DNA of 64,000 bases from Caldifarciminota bacterium (lineage in GTDB: Bacteria; Hydrothermota; UBA3073). The notes below the pieces were generated by a model, which was not told the origin of the DNA, did not search any database, and saw only the letters and a program-made list of their open reading frames with translations. The stretch is taken from contig JAUWGP010000008.1 in assembly GCA_030606335.1 (NCBI GenBank), positions 28,638 to 92,637 on the forward strand, read 5' to 3'. Every line of letters starts with the position of its first letter. The first letter of the stretch is position 1. Made by a program: the position numbers and the translations under genes. This document shows positions 1-7,476 of the stretch, one piece after another.

Positions 1-277
1 GTATTCCATACCAATCAGCCCGTTCATTGGTAAAAGGTTGTGGGGAAAGTGTGTCACCCAGTGTACTCTGGTGATATATAAGAACCGCAATGCTATCTGG
101 ATAGTAAGTTGAGAGTTCATCTGCCTGTTGCTCAGCTAAGTGACAGTTTGAGCATCTGGCGTAACCAAATACCTCAAGAAGCACGATTCTGTTTGTGACT
201 TGCTCTGGCAGTGTGGGCATCCAGGAACATCCATATATAAGAGGAATTAAAAGTATTATTTTTCTCAACACTCTCAT
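1..277 (-). CDS. Partial thioredoxin-like lipoprotein (3' end outside window)
   Basis: An ATG at 277 opens a frame of 92 codons that runs off the left edge without a stop. The first 17 residues are a lipoprotein signal: Met-Arg, a hydrophobic stretch, then LIYGC with Cys17 as the likely lipidated residue. From residue 30 the sequence RIVLLEVFGYARCSNCH looks like the first strand and active-site helix of a thioredoxin fold, with CxxC at 42-45. That suggests a lipid-anchored thiol-disulfide or cargo-binding protein facing the periplasm or cell surface. It lies 27 bp downstream of another CxxC protein (304-2082) on the same strand, so the two may be co-transcribed. The rest of the protein is unseen; whether it also has a C-terminal sorting domain cannot be judged. 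Confidence 0.7.
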   Translation of the reverse strand, partial: MRVLRKIILLIPLIYGCSWMPTLPEQVTNRIVLLEVFGYARCSNCHLAEQQADELSTYYPDSIAVLIYHQSTLGDTLSPQPFTNERADWYGI

Positions 278-303
278 AATTTATCAAGAATGAATTTGTA
301 TAT

Positions 304-2082
304 TTATCGTGTCAGTACGACCATTTTAGCGCTCTTACAATCCTTTTCTGTTGTCAATTTAACAAAATATACGCCACTTGGAACAAGATTGCCTTTATTA
401 TCTGTACAATCCCATACTACGGTTGTATTTTTTATAGGCAAGACTTTTACGATACGACCTGAGATGTTATAAATGGTAATACGAACATAAGATGAGTTGG
501 ACTTGTAAGAGATATTGGTATGTGTATTTACCAGTGTGGGTCTGACAATGAGTTCTGTTGGTATGGTGAAATCATTCTCTTCAATAGCGAATATCTTAAC
601 AGGTATTGTTATATCATCAACATACCAACCTTCACTAGTTGTATTATAATCGCTTATAAATCTAAATCTCAGTCTTGTTGTAAGCAAAGAGTATTCATCG
701 AGTGGATATGTAAACTCCTGCCATGAATTATCTCCCCCTGTAATCTCCTCAAGGGTCTTCCACCACCCAGAGCCATTGTCTATCTCTATGTAGCCATAAT
801 CATAAGCATTTTCCATGCTGTATTTGTGGTAGAGCGAGAGGAGAGTATCAGGTGTTACAATAAAGTAAGGAGTTACTACTGATGCATCGTTCTCATTTGT
901 ATACTGCCAGGAGCCCTCATGTCCACAGTACCATGAGTGATGTGGAGAGTAGCTGTCATGTTCTGAAATATGCCAATTGTCTCTTATACCGTAGTGAACC
1001 CAGCCTGAATCACCAGATTCAATATCGTCCGAGAACCCAAATTGTGTTGTAATTAGTATCGGAATGGTATCTGTGGATGTTCTAAAATCGAGTAGTAATT
1101 CGGCTTGATATGGATCAGGGCAGGAATCCCCAGCATAGACTGTGAGGGTCATTACTGTATCGACATTTCCAGGACTAATCGGAATTTGAGTTGGTTGAAA
1201 GTCTATAACCTCAAGATAAGGGTCTTCATTGTTGAGTATGATACGTTCCGTATAATCACCTGTTCCAAAATTCTTTGCCAGAATACCTGCTGTTAGTGTA
1301 TCACCCGGTATAAATATATCATATTGACCGTCTGGAACGATAGACATACCAAAGTATTGCATTTCAGCCTTCTGAATTACACCAACTTCAGCACCCTGAT
1401 ATATTTCTCTTGTAGAACCCTGTACAAAAACGACTATTTTGCAGTTCTCCTCATCCCAGGAAGGGTCTATTGCGAAATCTCTCGAGATTATAAGTGAATC
1501 ACCCGGTGAAATTGATACTAACTCACCACTGGCATCAGGTAACATATCTCTTGCAACAAAATCGAGATGGCTCATTCCAAGCCAGTAGTGTTCTATGTGG
1601 TTCTCTACTATAGCAAAGTGGAGTGTACCATTAACGGTTTCCATAGAGGTGTTAAAAATTTTTGCCTCGACTGTCCCGCTGTCCTTTCCAGCTCCGTATG
1701 TACATTCAAGTTTAATATCAAGGGGACTTTCAATAGGTATTCTCTGATAGAAGTTTTTGCGGATAGTAGGGTAGATTGTTCCTGTATGTAATCCCCCAAC
1801 TATCTGAATTAAACCATCTATTCTTGTATGAGGAATACCGGTAACTCCATAGTAGTTTTTTCTGACATTACCCTCTGGGATTGAGTAGGCATCAGAGAGG
1901 TGGTAGGCAATAACCACAAGAGAGTCATAAACCCTTTCGTACATCTCATCAAGCGCTCTTGCAGCCCCAGGACAGTAAGTACACCAAGTACCAGTAAATT
2001 CCTCTGCTACTACTATTCTCTGACTGCTGTATGCTATTCCAAAAAGTGCTAGCAAACATAACATCAACAATTTTCGCCACAT
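304..2082 (-). CDS. Omp28-like thioredoxin-fold protein with C-terminal sorting domain
   Basis: A 592-residue exported protein. The frame is open up to 2211, but the ATG at 2082 is preceded by AGGAGG at good spacing and starts a clean signal peptide (residues 1-20), so it is taken as the start. Right after the signal comes EFTGTWCTYCPGAARALDEM, a thioredoxin-like active site with CxxC at 34-37, as in Omp28-related outer membrane proteins of the FCB group. The middle has Ig-like and jelly-roll-like beta sequence. The last 80 residues (RPTLVNTHTNISY, then ITIYNISGRIVKVL, then GVYFVKLTTEKD) match the type IX secretion/Por C-terminal sorting domain. The product is probably secreted and anchored at the surface. 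The redox or binding role is inferred from the CxxC only. Confidence 0.82.
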   Translation of the reverse strand: MWRKLLMLCLLALFGIAYSSQRIVVAEEFTGTWCTYCPGAARALDEMYERVYDSLVVIAYHLSDAYSIPEGNVRKNYYGVTGIPHTRIDGLIQIVGGLHTGTIYPTIRKNFYQRIPIESPLDIKLECTYGAGKDSGTVEAKIFNTSMETVNGTLHFAIVENHIEHYWLGMSHLDFVARDMLPDASGELVSISPGDSLIISRDFAIDPSWDEENCKIVVFVQGSTREIYQGAEVGVIQKAEMQYFGMSIVPDGQYDIFIPGDTLTAGILAKNFGTGDYTERIILNNEDPYLEVIDFQPTQIPISPGNVDTVMTLTVYAGDSCPDPYQAELLLDFRTSTDTIPILITTQFGFSDDIESGDSGWVHYGIRDNWHISEHDSYSPHHSWYCGHEGSWQYTNENDASVVTPYFIVTPDTLLSLYHKYSMENAYDYGYIEIDNGSGWWKTLEEITGGDNSWQEFTYPLDEYSLLTTRLRFRFISDYNTTSEGWYVDDITIPVKIFAIEENDFTIPTELIVRPTLVNTHTNISYKSNSSYVRITIYNISGRIVKVLPIKNTTVVWDCTDNKGNLVPSGVYFVKLTTEKDCKSAKMVVLTR

Positions 2083-2128
2083 ACATCCTCCTGTATTGAT
2101 AAAATGGTATTGAAAAAATTTAACCAAA

Positions 2129-2145
2129 CCCCGCCTATGGCGGGG
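2129..2145 (-). terminator. GC-rich perfect hairpin, possible terminator of the rrf2-osmC unit
   Basis: CCCCGCC, a 3-base loop TAT, then GGCGGGG. Read on the minus strand it follows the osmC stop by about 100 bp and is followed by a loose T-rich tract (TTTGGTTAAATTTTTT). It can act as a Rho-independent terminator, but it also belongs to a set of GC-rich palindromes scattered through the window. Confidence 0.45.
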
Positions 2146-2248
2146 CAGGGAGAGCAGTTTGAGAAAAGTGAATATCGAGAAATCCTCCCTCCCTTCTCTC
2201 TCATCACTCATCTCTCTTCTCCACTCTGTGACCTCTGTGGTTTCGTTA

Positions 2249-2668
2249 CTATACTTCTACAATCTCATAGGTGTATCTTATTTTGCATTTTTTAGAAAGC
2301 ATTGCTGATACAGAACAATACTTGTTTTTAGAGAGTTCTATCGCTCTTTTGACATTTTTTTCTTGTACACCTTTACCCTTAACAGTGTATTTCATATCTA
2401 TGGACCTGTAGACCTTAGGATGTTTTTCCTCCCTCTCGCCATAAAGCTCAATTTCCAGGCTCTTTAATTCTACACCCATCTTTTTCAGGATGCTGACAGT
2501 GTCCATCCCGGTGCATCCGCCAAGTGCCATAAGCACAAGTTCCATAGGAGTTGGTCCCTTTTCAGAACCACCATGCTCTTTGATGGAATCCATAATAACT
2601 TTATGTCCTGAATCTGGAATGGCTGTAAGTACCATTCCATCTGACCACGTTATTTTTGTTTCGACCAT
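2249..2668 (-). CDS. OsmC family protein
   Basis: A 139-residue OsmC/Ohr-fold protein. The start at 2668 is chosen because GGAGGT lies six bases upstream; an in-frame upstream start would add 16 unlikely residues. Family hallmarks are visible: GPTPMELVLMALGGCTGMD with Cys52, and KYCSVSAML with Cys118. These are the two cysteines that form the peroxidatic pair in OsmC proteins reducing organic hydroperoxides. It follows the Rrf2 regulator on the same strand with about 150 bp between them, so it is a likely target of that regulator or shares its promoter. It is nearer the YhfA/general OsmC branch than Ohr by its short length and motifs; the exact substrate is unknown. Confidence 0.9.
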   Translation of the reverse strand: MVETKITWSDGMVLTAIPDSGHKVIMDSIKEHGGSEKGPTPMELVLMALGGCTGMDTVSILKKMGVELKSLEIELYGEREEKHPKVYRSIDMKYTVKGKGVQEKNVKRAIELSKNKYCSVSAMLSKKCKIRYTYEIVEV

Positions 2669-2818
2669 ATTGAAACCTCCATATGTAAGATATTTCCTAT
2701 TCCCATCTTTTTGCAATCCAACAACCGATTATTTAAGGCAACGTGAGCACTTGTTCCGGCTCACCAAAAGACTACTAAAACGGTATACTTTAACTATAAA
2801 AAAAATAAATATTGATCG

Positions 2819-3250
2819 CTATGAAGCTATATTGTGTTTCCTGGTTTTGTTATGTAGGTCTAGCAGTGTTTCAGAATCAAGAAAGTCTGTAATATGTTTC
2901 TCAAGGGTTTCCCAATATAGATGACAAACACATTTTTCCAATCTAGTGCAATTCCTTCCTGTACTGTTCTCCACACAAGGTACTTGAATTATTGGTCCTT
3001 CTACTGCCAGAATTATATCTCCAATTGTTATTTTTTCTGCCTTTTTGCCTAAGAGATAGCCGCCTTTTGGTCCTCTCACGCTTATTAATAGTCTTGATTT
3101 TTTCAATTCGTTAAATAATTTACCAAGATATTTCTTAGAGATGTCTTGGGTTTTTGATATATTTTTCAGAGAGACAGGACCATCCTTCTCGCATTGAACA
3201 ATCTCCATCATTGCTCGCAGCGCATACCTACCTCTTGTTGACATCTTCAT
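2819..3250 (-). CDS. Rrf2 family iron-sulfur transcriptional regulator (IscR-like)
   Basis: A 143-residue winged-helix repressor. MSTRGRYALRAMMEIVQ at the start, the recognition helix ISKKYLGKLFNELKKS and the wing VRGPKGGYLL are typical of Rrf2/IscR. Cysteines at 92, 101, 107 and 109 sit in the loop that in IscR binds a [2Fe-2S] cluster through Cys92, 98 and 104, so a redox- or iron-sensing role is likely. The ATG at 3250 begins only five bases after a consensus -10 box, so the mRNA may be leaderless; an alternative ATG lies two codons in. The next gene downstream encodes an OsmC protein. Autoregulation is common in the family and is plausible here but not shown. Confidence 0.9.
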   Translation of the reverse strand: MKMSTRGRYALRAMMEIVQCEKDGPVSLKNISKTQDISKKYLGKLFNELKKSRLLISVRGPKGGYLLGKKAEKITIGDIILAVEGPIIQVPCVENSTGRNCTRLEKCVCHLYWETLEKHITDFLDSETLLDLHNKTRKHNIAS

Positions 3251-3255
3251 AATGT

Positions 3256-3284
3256 ATTATACCATAATTTTCCCTGTTTGTCAA
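3256..3284 (-). promoter_or_regulatory. Sigma-70-type promoter of the Rrf2 gene
   Basis: On the minus strand TTGACA (3284-3279), a 17-bp spacer and TATAAT (3261-3256): a perfect consensus. The expected transcription start coincides with the ATG at 3250, which argues for a leaderless message. Confidence 0.85.
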
Positions 3285-3298
3285 GGTGTATAATTTGA

Positions 3299-3315
3299 TA
3301 TCTGGGTTCCAGATA
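3299..3315. repeat. Hairpin TATCTGG/CCAGATA between TonB receptor gene and rrf2
   Basis: A 7-bp perfect stem with a 3-base loop just upstream of the rrf2 -35 box and 108 bp downstream of the TonB receptor stop. It could be an operator or a weak terminator; no T-run follows it. Confidence 0.35.
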
Positions 3316-3422
3316 CTAAAATACTTTCCTGATTGCCGGGCTTTATTTTACTATTTTACACTAATACTCTCTTGCTTTACTATTATCAGTGTCTTAGTTA
3401 CAGAAAGCTGGATGGATTCAAG

Positions 3423-5303
3423 TCAATCAAAGAGAGGGAATACAGTTTTAAAATATACCTCTCTACCAGGTAATGGATAGTACTCACGTGTCTGGTATTT
3501 ATTATCAAATATATTGGTTACACTAAGTAAAAAATCAATATCCTTTAACTTTCTTCCAACTGAAAGATTTACTACAGTATATGTTGGTAATCTATGAGGG
3601 AAATCAAAATCATCTTCCCATTTTACCTCATCAGTATAGCTGATATCACCATTAAATCTAACACCAAAGGCTTTTCCTGATATTCTATATGTAAGTCTAT
3701 AAGGAGAGGTGTACATAAGTCTCTTATAACTACCATCCTCTTTTTTCCCTTTAGACTCAAGAAACTTGTATATTAGCAAATGGGAGCCCCAAAAGCTTTC
3801 CTTGACTTTAATCTTTGCCTCTATCCCTTGATTATAGGATTTACCAATGTTTGAGGGTCGCCATTTCTCATAATTCGGGTTGGGGTCAATATCAGCCCAC
3901 TTAATCAGGTTTTCAATTTGGTTTTTAAATAGCGAAACACCAAAAATAACTTTTTTCGACTCATATTCAAATCCCGCATCATAACCCCACCCTGTCTCGG
4001 GAAGGAGGTCTGGATTTCCCTGAGTATCTCCTGCAGGACCCCATTCTGATGCAGGCCAGCTTGAACGTGGTGAGTAAAGGTCCTCGATACCAGGTGCCCT
4101 GAATGCCCTTCCAGCAGTTGAGGATAGTTTAAGATTTTTTGAGAATCTAAAAATTAGAACAATCCTTGGATTGGTTATTCCACCAAATAACAAATGGTGA
4201 TCGTACCTTATACCGGAGATAAGTCTGATGGGTTCCTTAGAGAGGATGCTCTGGGCAAACACTGCCCAGTTTTGAGTGAGCTTCGAGATAGTATTTTCTT
4301 CCCAACTCTGTTTTATGAATTCGTTTCTTTGTATATCAACTCCAAATATAAACCCCGGGAGTAGGTTTATCTGTAAATCTCCACTATATTTTTTCCCAAT
4401 TGAATTATCATCTATATATGCCGAGTTACACTTGTACCTGATATTGCTGTAAGTAGTGCTTATTCTTGCATTTAAAAAATTCCCTTTCGTGTATTCTATT
4501 TCACCGAATCCCTTCATTCTCCACTGCCGTGCATCAGGAAACTGTGCTTTTTTTTCACTCTCTCCATTATATTCCTCGATTGTTGTACAATTCATACCAG
4601 CAACACCGAATTCGCTATCGTGCAATAGTAATTTGCCTCTTATACTGCCGAGATTTTTTAAACTCGTTAGAAGAGAGAGAAATACGTCTCTACCTTTGTA
4701 ATCACTATTTTCCCTAAAACCATCACTTCCTTCGCTATTAATGACAAGAGAGGCGTCGATATTGTATATTGTGAAATTAGAGTTAAGGCTGATCTTTTGT
4801 GTGTCAAAGGTACCCATAGAAATGGATAAAAAGGTTTTTTTGGGGGTGGATTCTTTCTGGGTTATGATGTTTATTGCGCCCCCGAAAGCATTTGTGCCAT
4901 ATAGTGATGAGATAGGTCCTTTAACAATTTCTATAGACTTTATATAGTCTGTAATTATTACATCGAGGTCGGCAGTTCCAAGGAAGGGGTCATTAAGTGA
5001 TTGTCCATCAAACATTACAAGAACATGCCTTGATGCATCTCCTCCTTCTCTCAATCTTGCACTCCGCTCTGCTCCTCTCGTGCCACGATTTGACACATCA
5101 ACTAAAACCTTTTCAATAACCTCGGCAACTGTTATCACATTGCACTCATATATATTGTTTTCAGTTATCAGCTCAACATTAGTTGGTAGCCAAAAGAGAG
5201 GTGTTTTTATCCTGGTGGCTGTAACCACAACCCTATCCATTTCATAGAAGGGAATGGTATCTGTAGAGGCAATGCAAAATGCTATTATAAATACACTCGT
5301 CAT
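3423..5303 (-). CDS. TonB-dependent receptor, probably for a cobamide (BtuB-like)
   Basis: A 626-residue outer-membrane receptor. After a short signal (about residues 1-15) comes MDRVVVTATR, which resembles the TonB box and plug start of BtuB. The plug follows (about 25-145: EVIEKVLVDVSNRGTRG, then VLVMFDGQSLNDP, then IEIVKGPISSLYGTNAFGGAINIIT). The remaining 480 residues are a 22-strand type barrel ending in aromatic-rich strands (LLSVTNIFDNKYQTREYYP). Its 5' leader carries a cobalamin riboswitch, so the ligand is inferred to be cobalamin or a precursor taken up with TonB-ExbBD energy. No Shine-Dalgarno sequence is visible before the ATG, and in-frame stops exclude an upstream start. No B12 ABC transporter lies next to it in this window. 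Confidence 0.9.
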   Translation of the reverse strand: MTSVFIIAFCIASTDTIPFYEMDRVVVTATRIKTPLFWLPTNVELITENNIYECNVITVAEVIEKVLVDVSNRGTRGAERSARLREGGDASRHVLVMFDGQSLNDPFLGTADLDVIITDYIKSIEIVKGPISSLYGTNAFGGAINIITQKESTPKKTFLSISMGTFDTQKISLNSNFTIYNIDASLVINSEGSDGFRENSDYKGRDVFLSLLTSLKNLGSIRGKLLLHDSEFGVAGMNCTTIEEYNGESEKKAQFPDARQWRMKGFGEIEYTKGNFLNARISTTYSNIRYKCNSAYIDDNSIGKKYSGDLQINLLPGFIFGVDIQRNEFIKQSWEENTISKLTQNWAVFAQSILSKEPIRLISGIRYDHHLLFGGITNPRIVLIFRFSKNLKLSSTAGRAFRAPGIEDLYSPRSSWPASEWGPAGDTQGNPDLLPETGWGYDAGFEYESKKVIFGVSLFKNQIENLIKWADIDPNPNYEKWRPSNIGKSYNQGIEAKIKVKESFWGSHLLIYKFLESKGKKEDGSYKRLMYTSPYRLTYRISGKAFGVRFNGDISYTDEVKWEDDFDFPHRLPTYTVVNLSVGRKLKDIDFLLSVTNIFDNKYQTREYYPLPGREVYFKTVFPLFD

Positions 5304-5339
5304 TAAATGATTTTAATAAAAAACCCGGGTGGTATGACC

Positions 5340-5462
5340 GGATTTAAAAAAGCATTACGGACCCCACCCTCGAGGGTCCAAGGAGAATATGTTTGCAGGC
5401 ATTCCGAGTATAACGGCAGCGGGGCTCTGTCGGATTTTCACCTGACTTTCCCTGCGTTTTAA
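5340..5462 (-). promoter_or_regulatory. Cobalamin riboswitch upstream of the TonB receptor
   Basis: On the minus strand the conserved aptamer core is easy to read: GCAGGGAAAGTC, AGGTGAAAATCCGAC, AGAGCCCCGCTGCCGT, TATACTCGGAATGCCTGC. GCAGG (5455-5451) pairs with CCTGC (5399-5395) to close the core, and GTC-A-GG/CC-GAC pairs inside it. The TATACTCGGAATGCC junction is close to that of the Cbl-II subclass (for example env8-type RNAs), which prefers hydroxo- or methylcobalamin; the subclass call is inference. Downstream, GGACCC/GGGTCC (5379-5374 with 5364-5359) forms a hairpin followed seven bases later by T6, a possible expression platform. The aptamer begins at or just before the stop codon of the upstream gene. 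Confidence 0.88.
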
Positions 5463-5837
5463 TTAGTTGGCTTCGAGTTTTTGCATATATTCTTTTGCCA
5501 CACTTACAATATCTACGATGTCTGGATATTCTCTTATAACTTTGGCAAGCTGCCATTTGGCTTCCTTCTTCTCACCACGAGAGTAAGATTTCAAACCAGA
5601 TTCAAGCAAACCAATTGCCAGTTTTCTTAATCTTGCCTCCTGTGCAGCTGAAAGGTTTTTCCCAGTCTCTACCCTATTCCTCGGTAATCTATCACCTCTC
5701 TTTAAACCCATACGTCGCAGCTTTGTCTCAATAGATTTTCTCGTTACTGCAAAGTGTTTAGCAAGCTCTCCATTGCTCATATAAAGAAAGTTACTCCTGA
5801 GAAATTCCATATCCTCTTCAGACCATTTCTTCGCCAT
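5463..5837 (-). CDS. Small Myb/GcrA-like helix-turn-helix protein
   Basis: A 124-residue protein. The ATG at 5837 has AGGAGGTG just upstream, which is better than a TTG five codons earlier. Residues 4-48 (WSEEDMEFLRSNF, then NGELAKHFAVTRKSIETKLRRMGL) fit a SANT/Myb or GcrA-like tri-helical DNA-binding domain, where the last helix reads DNA. Residues 65-124 are charged and helical (ARLRKLAIGLLESGLKSYSRGEKKEAKW), reminiscent of a single TPR-like hairpin, perhaps for dimerisation. It has its own strong promoter with an unusually long leader of about 150 bases. Its target is unknown. It is the gene immediately upstream of the riboswitch-controlled receptor, but no link between the two is evident. 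Confidence 0.7.
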   Translation of the reverse strand: MAKKWSEEDMEFLRSNFLYMSNGELAKHFAVTRKSIETKLRRMGLKRGDRLPRNRVETGKNLSAAQEARLRKLAIGLLESGLKSYSRGEKKEAKWQLAKVIREYPDIVDIVSVAKEYMQKLEAN

Positions 5838-5994
5838 CCACACCTCCTTCAATACTAATAGTTTTATGAATAACTTAACAACACATATCTTCTGTTCCTA
5901 TGTATTTCTTCCTAATGGAAGACGCTGGGTGCGTAATATGGTTATTCTGTTTTATTCTTCACAGTTTCAAGTTTAAATCTTGTAAACCGTCAAC

Positions 5995-6023
5995 ATTATA
6001 ACATAAAAATTTTTAAATGTCAA
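5995..6023 (-). promoter_or_regulatory. Promoter of the Myb/GcrA-like gene
   Basis: TTGACA (6023-6018), 17 bp, TATAAT (6000-5995) on the minus strand, a perfect consensus. The start would be near 5988, giving a leader of about 150 bases before the ATG at 5837. Confidence 0.85.
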
Positions 6024-6067
6024 GTTTTTTTCACCCTTATATATGCCTGTGCTTAAATCTTTTTACC

Positions 6068-6096
6068 TTGACTTAATAATAGTTTTATGTTATAAT
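6068..6096 (+). promoter_or_regulatory. Strong plus-strand promoter reading into a non-coding stretch
   Basis: TTGACT (6068-6073), 17 bp, TATAAT (6091-6096). It is divergent from the promoter at 5995-6023, with 44 bp between the two -35 boxes. The first plus-strand gene starts only at 6595, so the transcript has about 490 bases without a coding frame; it is either a long leader or a separate non-coding RNA. Confidence 0.75.
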
Positions 6097-6127
6097 TAAT
6101 TCAAAATATGCATTAACCACAGATTCA

Positions 6128-6153
6128 CCCTGTGAAATGTCTATTTCGCGGGG
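6128..6153 (+). repeat. 11-bp hairpin with two wobble pairs
   Basis: CCCTGTGAAAT, loop GTCT, ATTTCGCGGGG. All 11 positions pair if G-U pairs are allowed. It lies about 25 bases into the transcript expected from the promoter at 6068. The two G-U positions make the RNA strand more stable than the DNA complement, which hints at an RNA role. Confidence 0.5.
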
Positions 6154-6300
6154 TAAACACAGATTATACCCAAAAAAGTAATTAGGTCATTGGGTAATTA
6201 AGTAAGGTAATTATAAAACATCTGGCGCTAAACTATAATTTCTAATAAATCAGAGTTTGACTTCTGACGTTAAACAAAACAACTTTTATTTACATTTTTT

Positions 6301-6406
6301 GGAGTGCAGTAGCCCCGCACCTATGCATACCCTCGCACCTATCAGGTGCGGGGCATAGATACGGGGTAAACTTGCTACTGCATGCCCCGCAAAGGCGGGG
6401 CACTCC
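6301..6406 (+). repeat. Nested GC-rich palindromic element (possible structured RNA or mobile palindrome)
   Basis: Outer arms GGAGTGCAGTAG (6301-6312) pair with CTACTGCA (6375-6382) plus ACTCC (6402-6406); the 3' arm is split by a complete hairpin GCCCCGC-AAAG-GCGGGGC (6384-6401). Inside, CCCCGCACCT (6313-6322) pairs perfectly with AGGTGCGGGG (6344-6353), while a second CGCACCT (6334-6340) can pair with the same AGGTGCG instead, giving two exclusive folds. It is far more GC-rich than its surroundings. The rest of the 5853-6594 gap holds only AT-rich sequence, the two promoters and a small hairpin; I see no gene in it. Confidence 0.65.
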
Positions 6407-6594
6407 ATTTAAGAGACAAGAAACTTATTAAATAGATATACATACTACTGAACAATTAAAAGAAATGAATACTAAACAAGAGAGACAGCGATTATTGCTG
6501 GCAAAAATAACTTTCTTGGTATTAAATGTTTTATAATTACCTAAATTGTTTTACGTGGTAAATGGTTTCTTAAATCATAATCAAGGATTAATCT

Positions 6595-7476
6595 ATGAGA
6601 AAGCATATAGACCCATATGTAATAGCACGTATGAGATCTCTCGAGTTGAAGGCGCGTACAGTAGTAGATGGATTTCTTGTTGGAATTCATAAGAGCCCAT
6701 ATCACGGGTTTTCACAGGAATTTGTTGAACACAGGCAATATGACCCCAGTGATGACCCGCGTTATATTGATTGGAAGGTCTATGGCAGAACAGACAGGTT
6801 TTATCTAAAACAGTTTGAAGAGGAGAGGAACCTTCGTGCCTATATCGTGATAGATGGTTCAAGGTCGATGGCATATAAGAATGCCGGCGTCATGACCAAG
6901 TGGGAATATGCAGCAGTATTAGCTGCATCATTCGCATATTTATTGATATTGAACAAGGATGCTATCTCTTTGTCAATATTCGATACATCTACCAGAGATC
7001 ATACACCTCCTTCCACAACCCGTGCAGGACTCTCAAGAGTTTTCGATGCACTTGAGGCATCTTCTCCTAATGGCAAGACCAAAATAGCTAAGGCAATAGA
7101 GGAATTATCCAGTAAGGCGAAGAGGAGGGCCTTCATTCTTGTACTTTCGGATTTATTTGATAATATGGATTCAACCTTGAGGTCTCTTATAAACCTGCAT
7201 GCACGGGGGAATGAGGTAGTTGTTGTTCAGATATTGGATAAGGCAGAGAGAGATTTTCCATTTAGAGGGTCTCTAAGATTATATGATATGGAGACAAGAG
7301 ACGAGATTCTTGTTGATGCGAACACGATGAGAGATAAATATAGAGAGAATATGAACACATTTGTTTCGAATATAAAGAGAGAGTTATGGAGAAATAACAT
7401 TGATTATATTACAGTAGATACAGACGCACCAATAGAGAGGGTTTTATACTTCATATTAAAGAGGGAGAGGGTGTAA
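6595..7476 (+). CDS. DUF58 domain protein (MoxR-associated von Willebrand-like)
   Basis: A 293-residue soluble protein. The DUF58 signature YDPSDDPRYIDWKVYGRTD is at about residues 50-68, followed by a von Willebrand A-like fold (YIVIDGSRSM at about 83-92 as a MIDAS-like DxSxS motif with the last Ser replaced by Met-adjacent residues, then FILVLSDLFDN). Members usually sit between a MoxR AAA+ ATPase and BatA-like membrane proteins, in a system thought to act as a metal-dependent chaperone or maturation device at the membrane. Here the next gene is the BatA-like partner, starting at the base after the stop, but no MoxR gene is in the window. A modest AAGGATT ribosome site precedes the ATG. Confidence 0.9.
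   Translation: MRKHIDPYVIARMRSLELKARTVVDGFLVGIHKSPYHGFSQEFVEHRQYDPSDDPRYIDWKVYGRTDRFYLKQFEEERNLRAYIVIDGSRSMAYKNAGVMTKWEYAAVLAASFAYLLILNKDAISLSIFDTSTRDHTPPSTTRAGLSRVFDALEASSPNGKTKIAKAIEELSSKAKRRAFILVLSDLFDNMDSTLRSLINLHARGNEVVVVQILDKAERDFPFRGSLRLYDMETRDEILVDANTMRDKYRENMNTFVSNIKRELWRNNIDYITVDTDAPIERVLYFILKRERV

Noticed and set aside
2490-2924. A 144-codon plus-strand frame across osmC and rrf2
   Set aside because: It overlaps two well-recognised minus-strand genes and has no recognisable motif or ribosome site.
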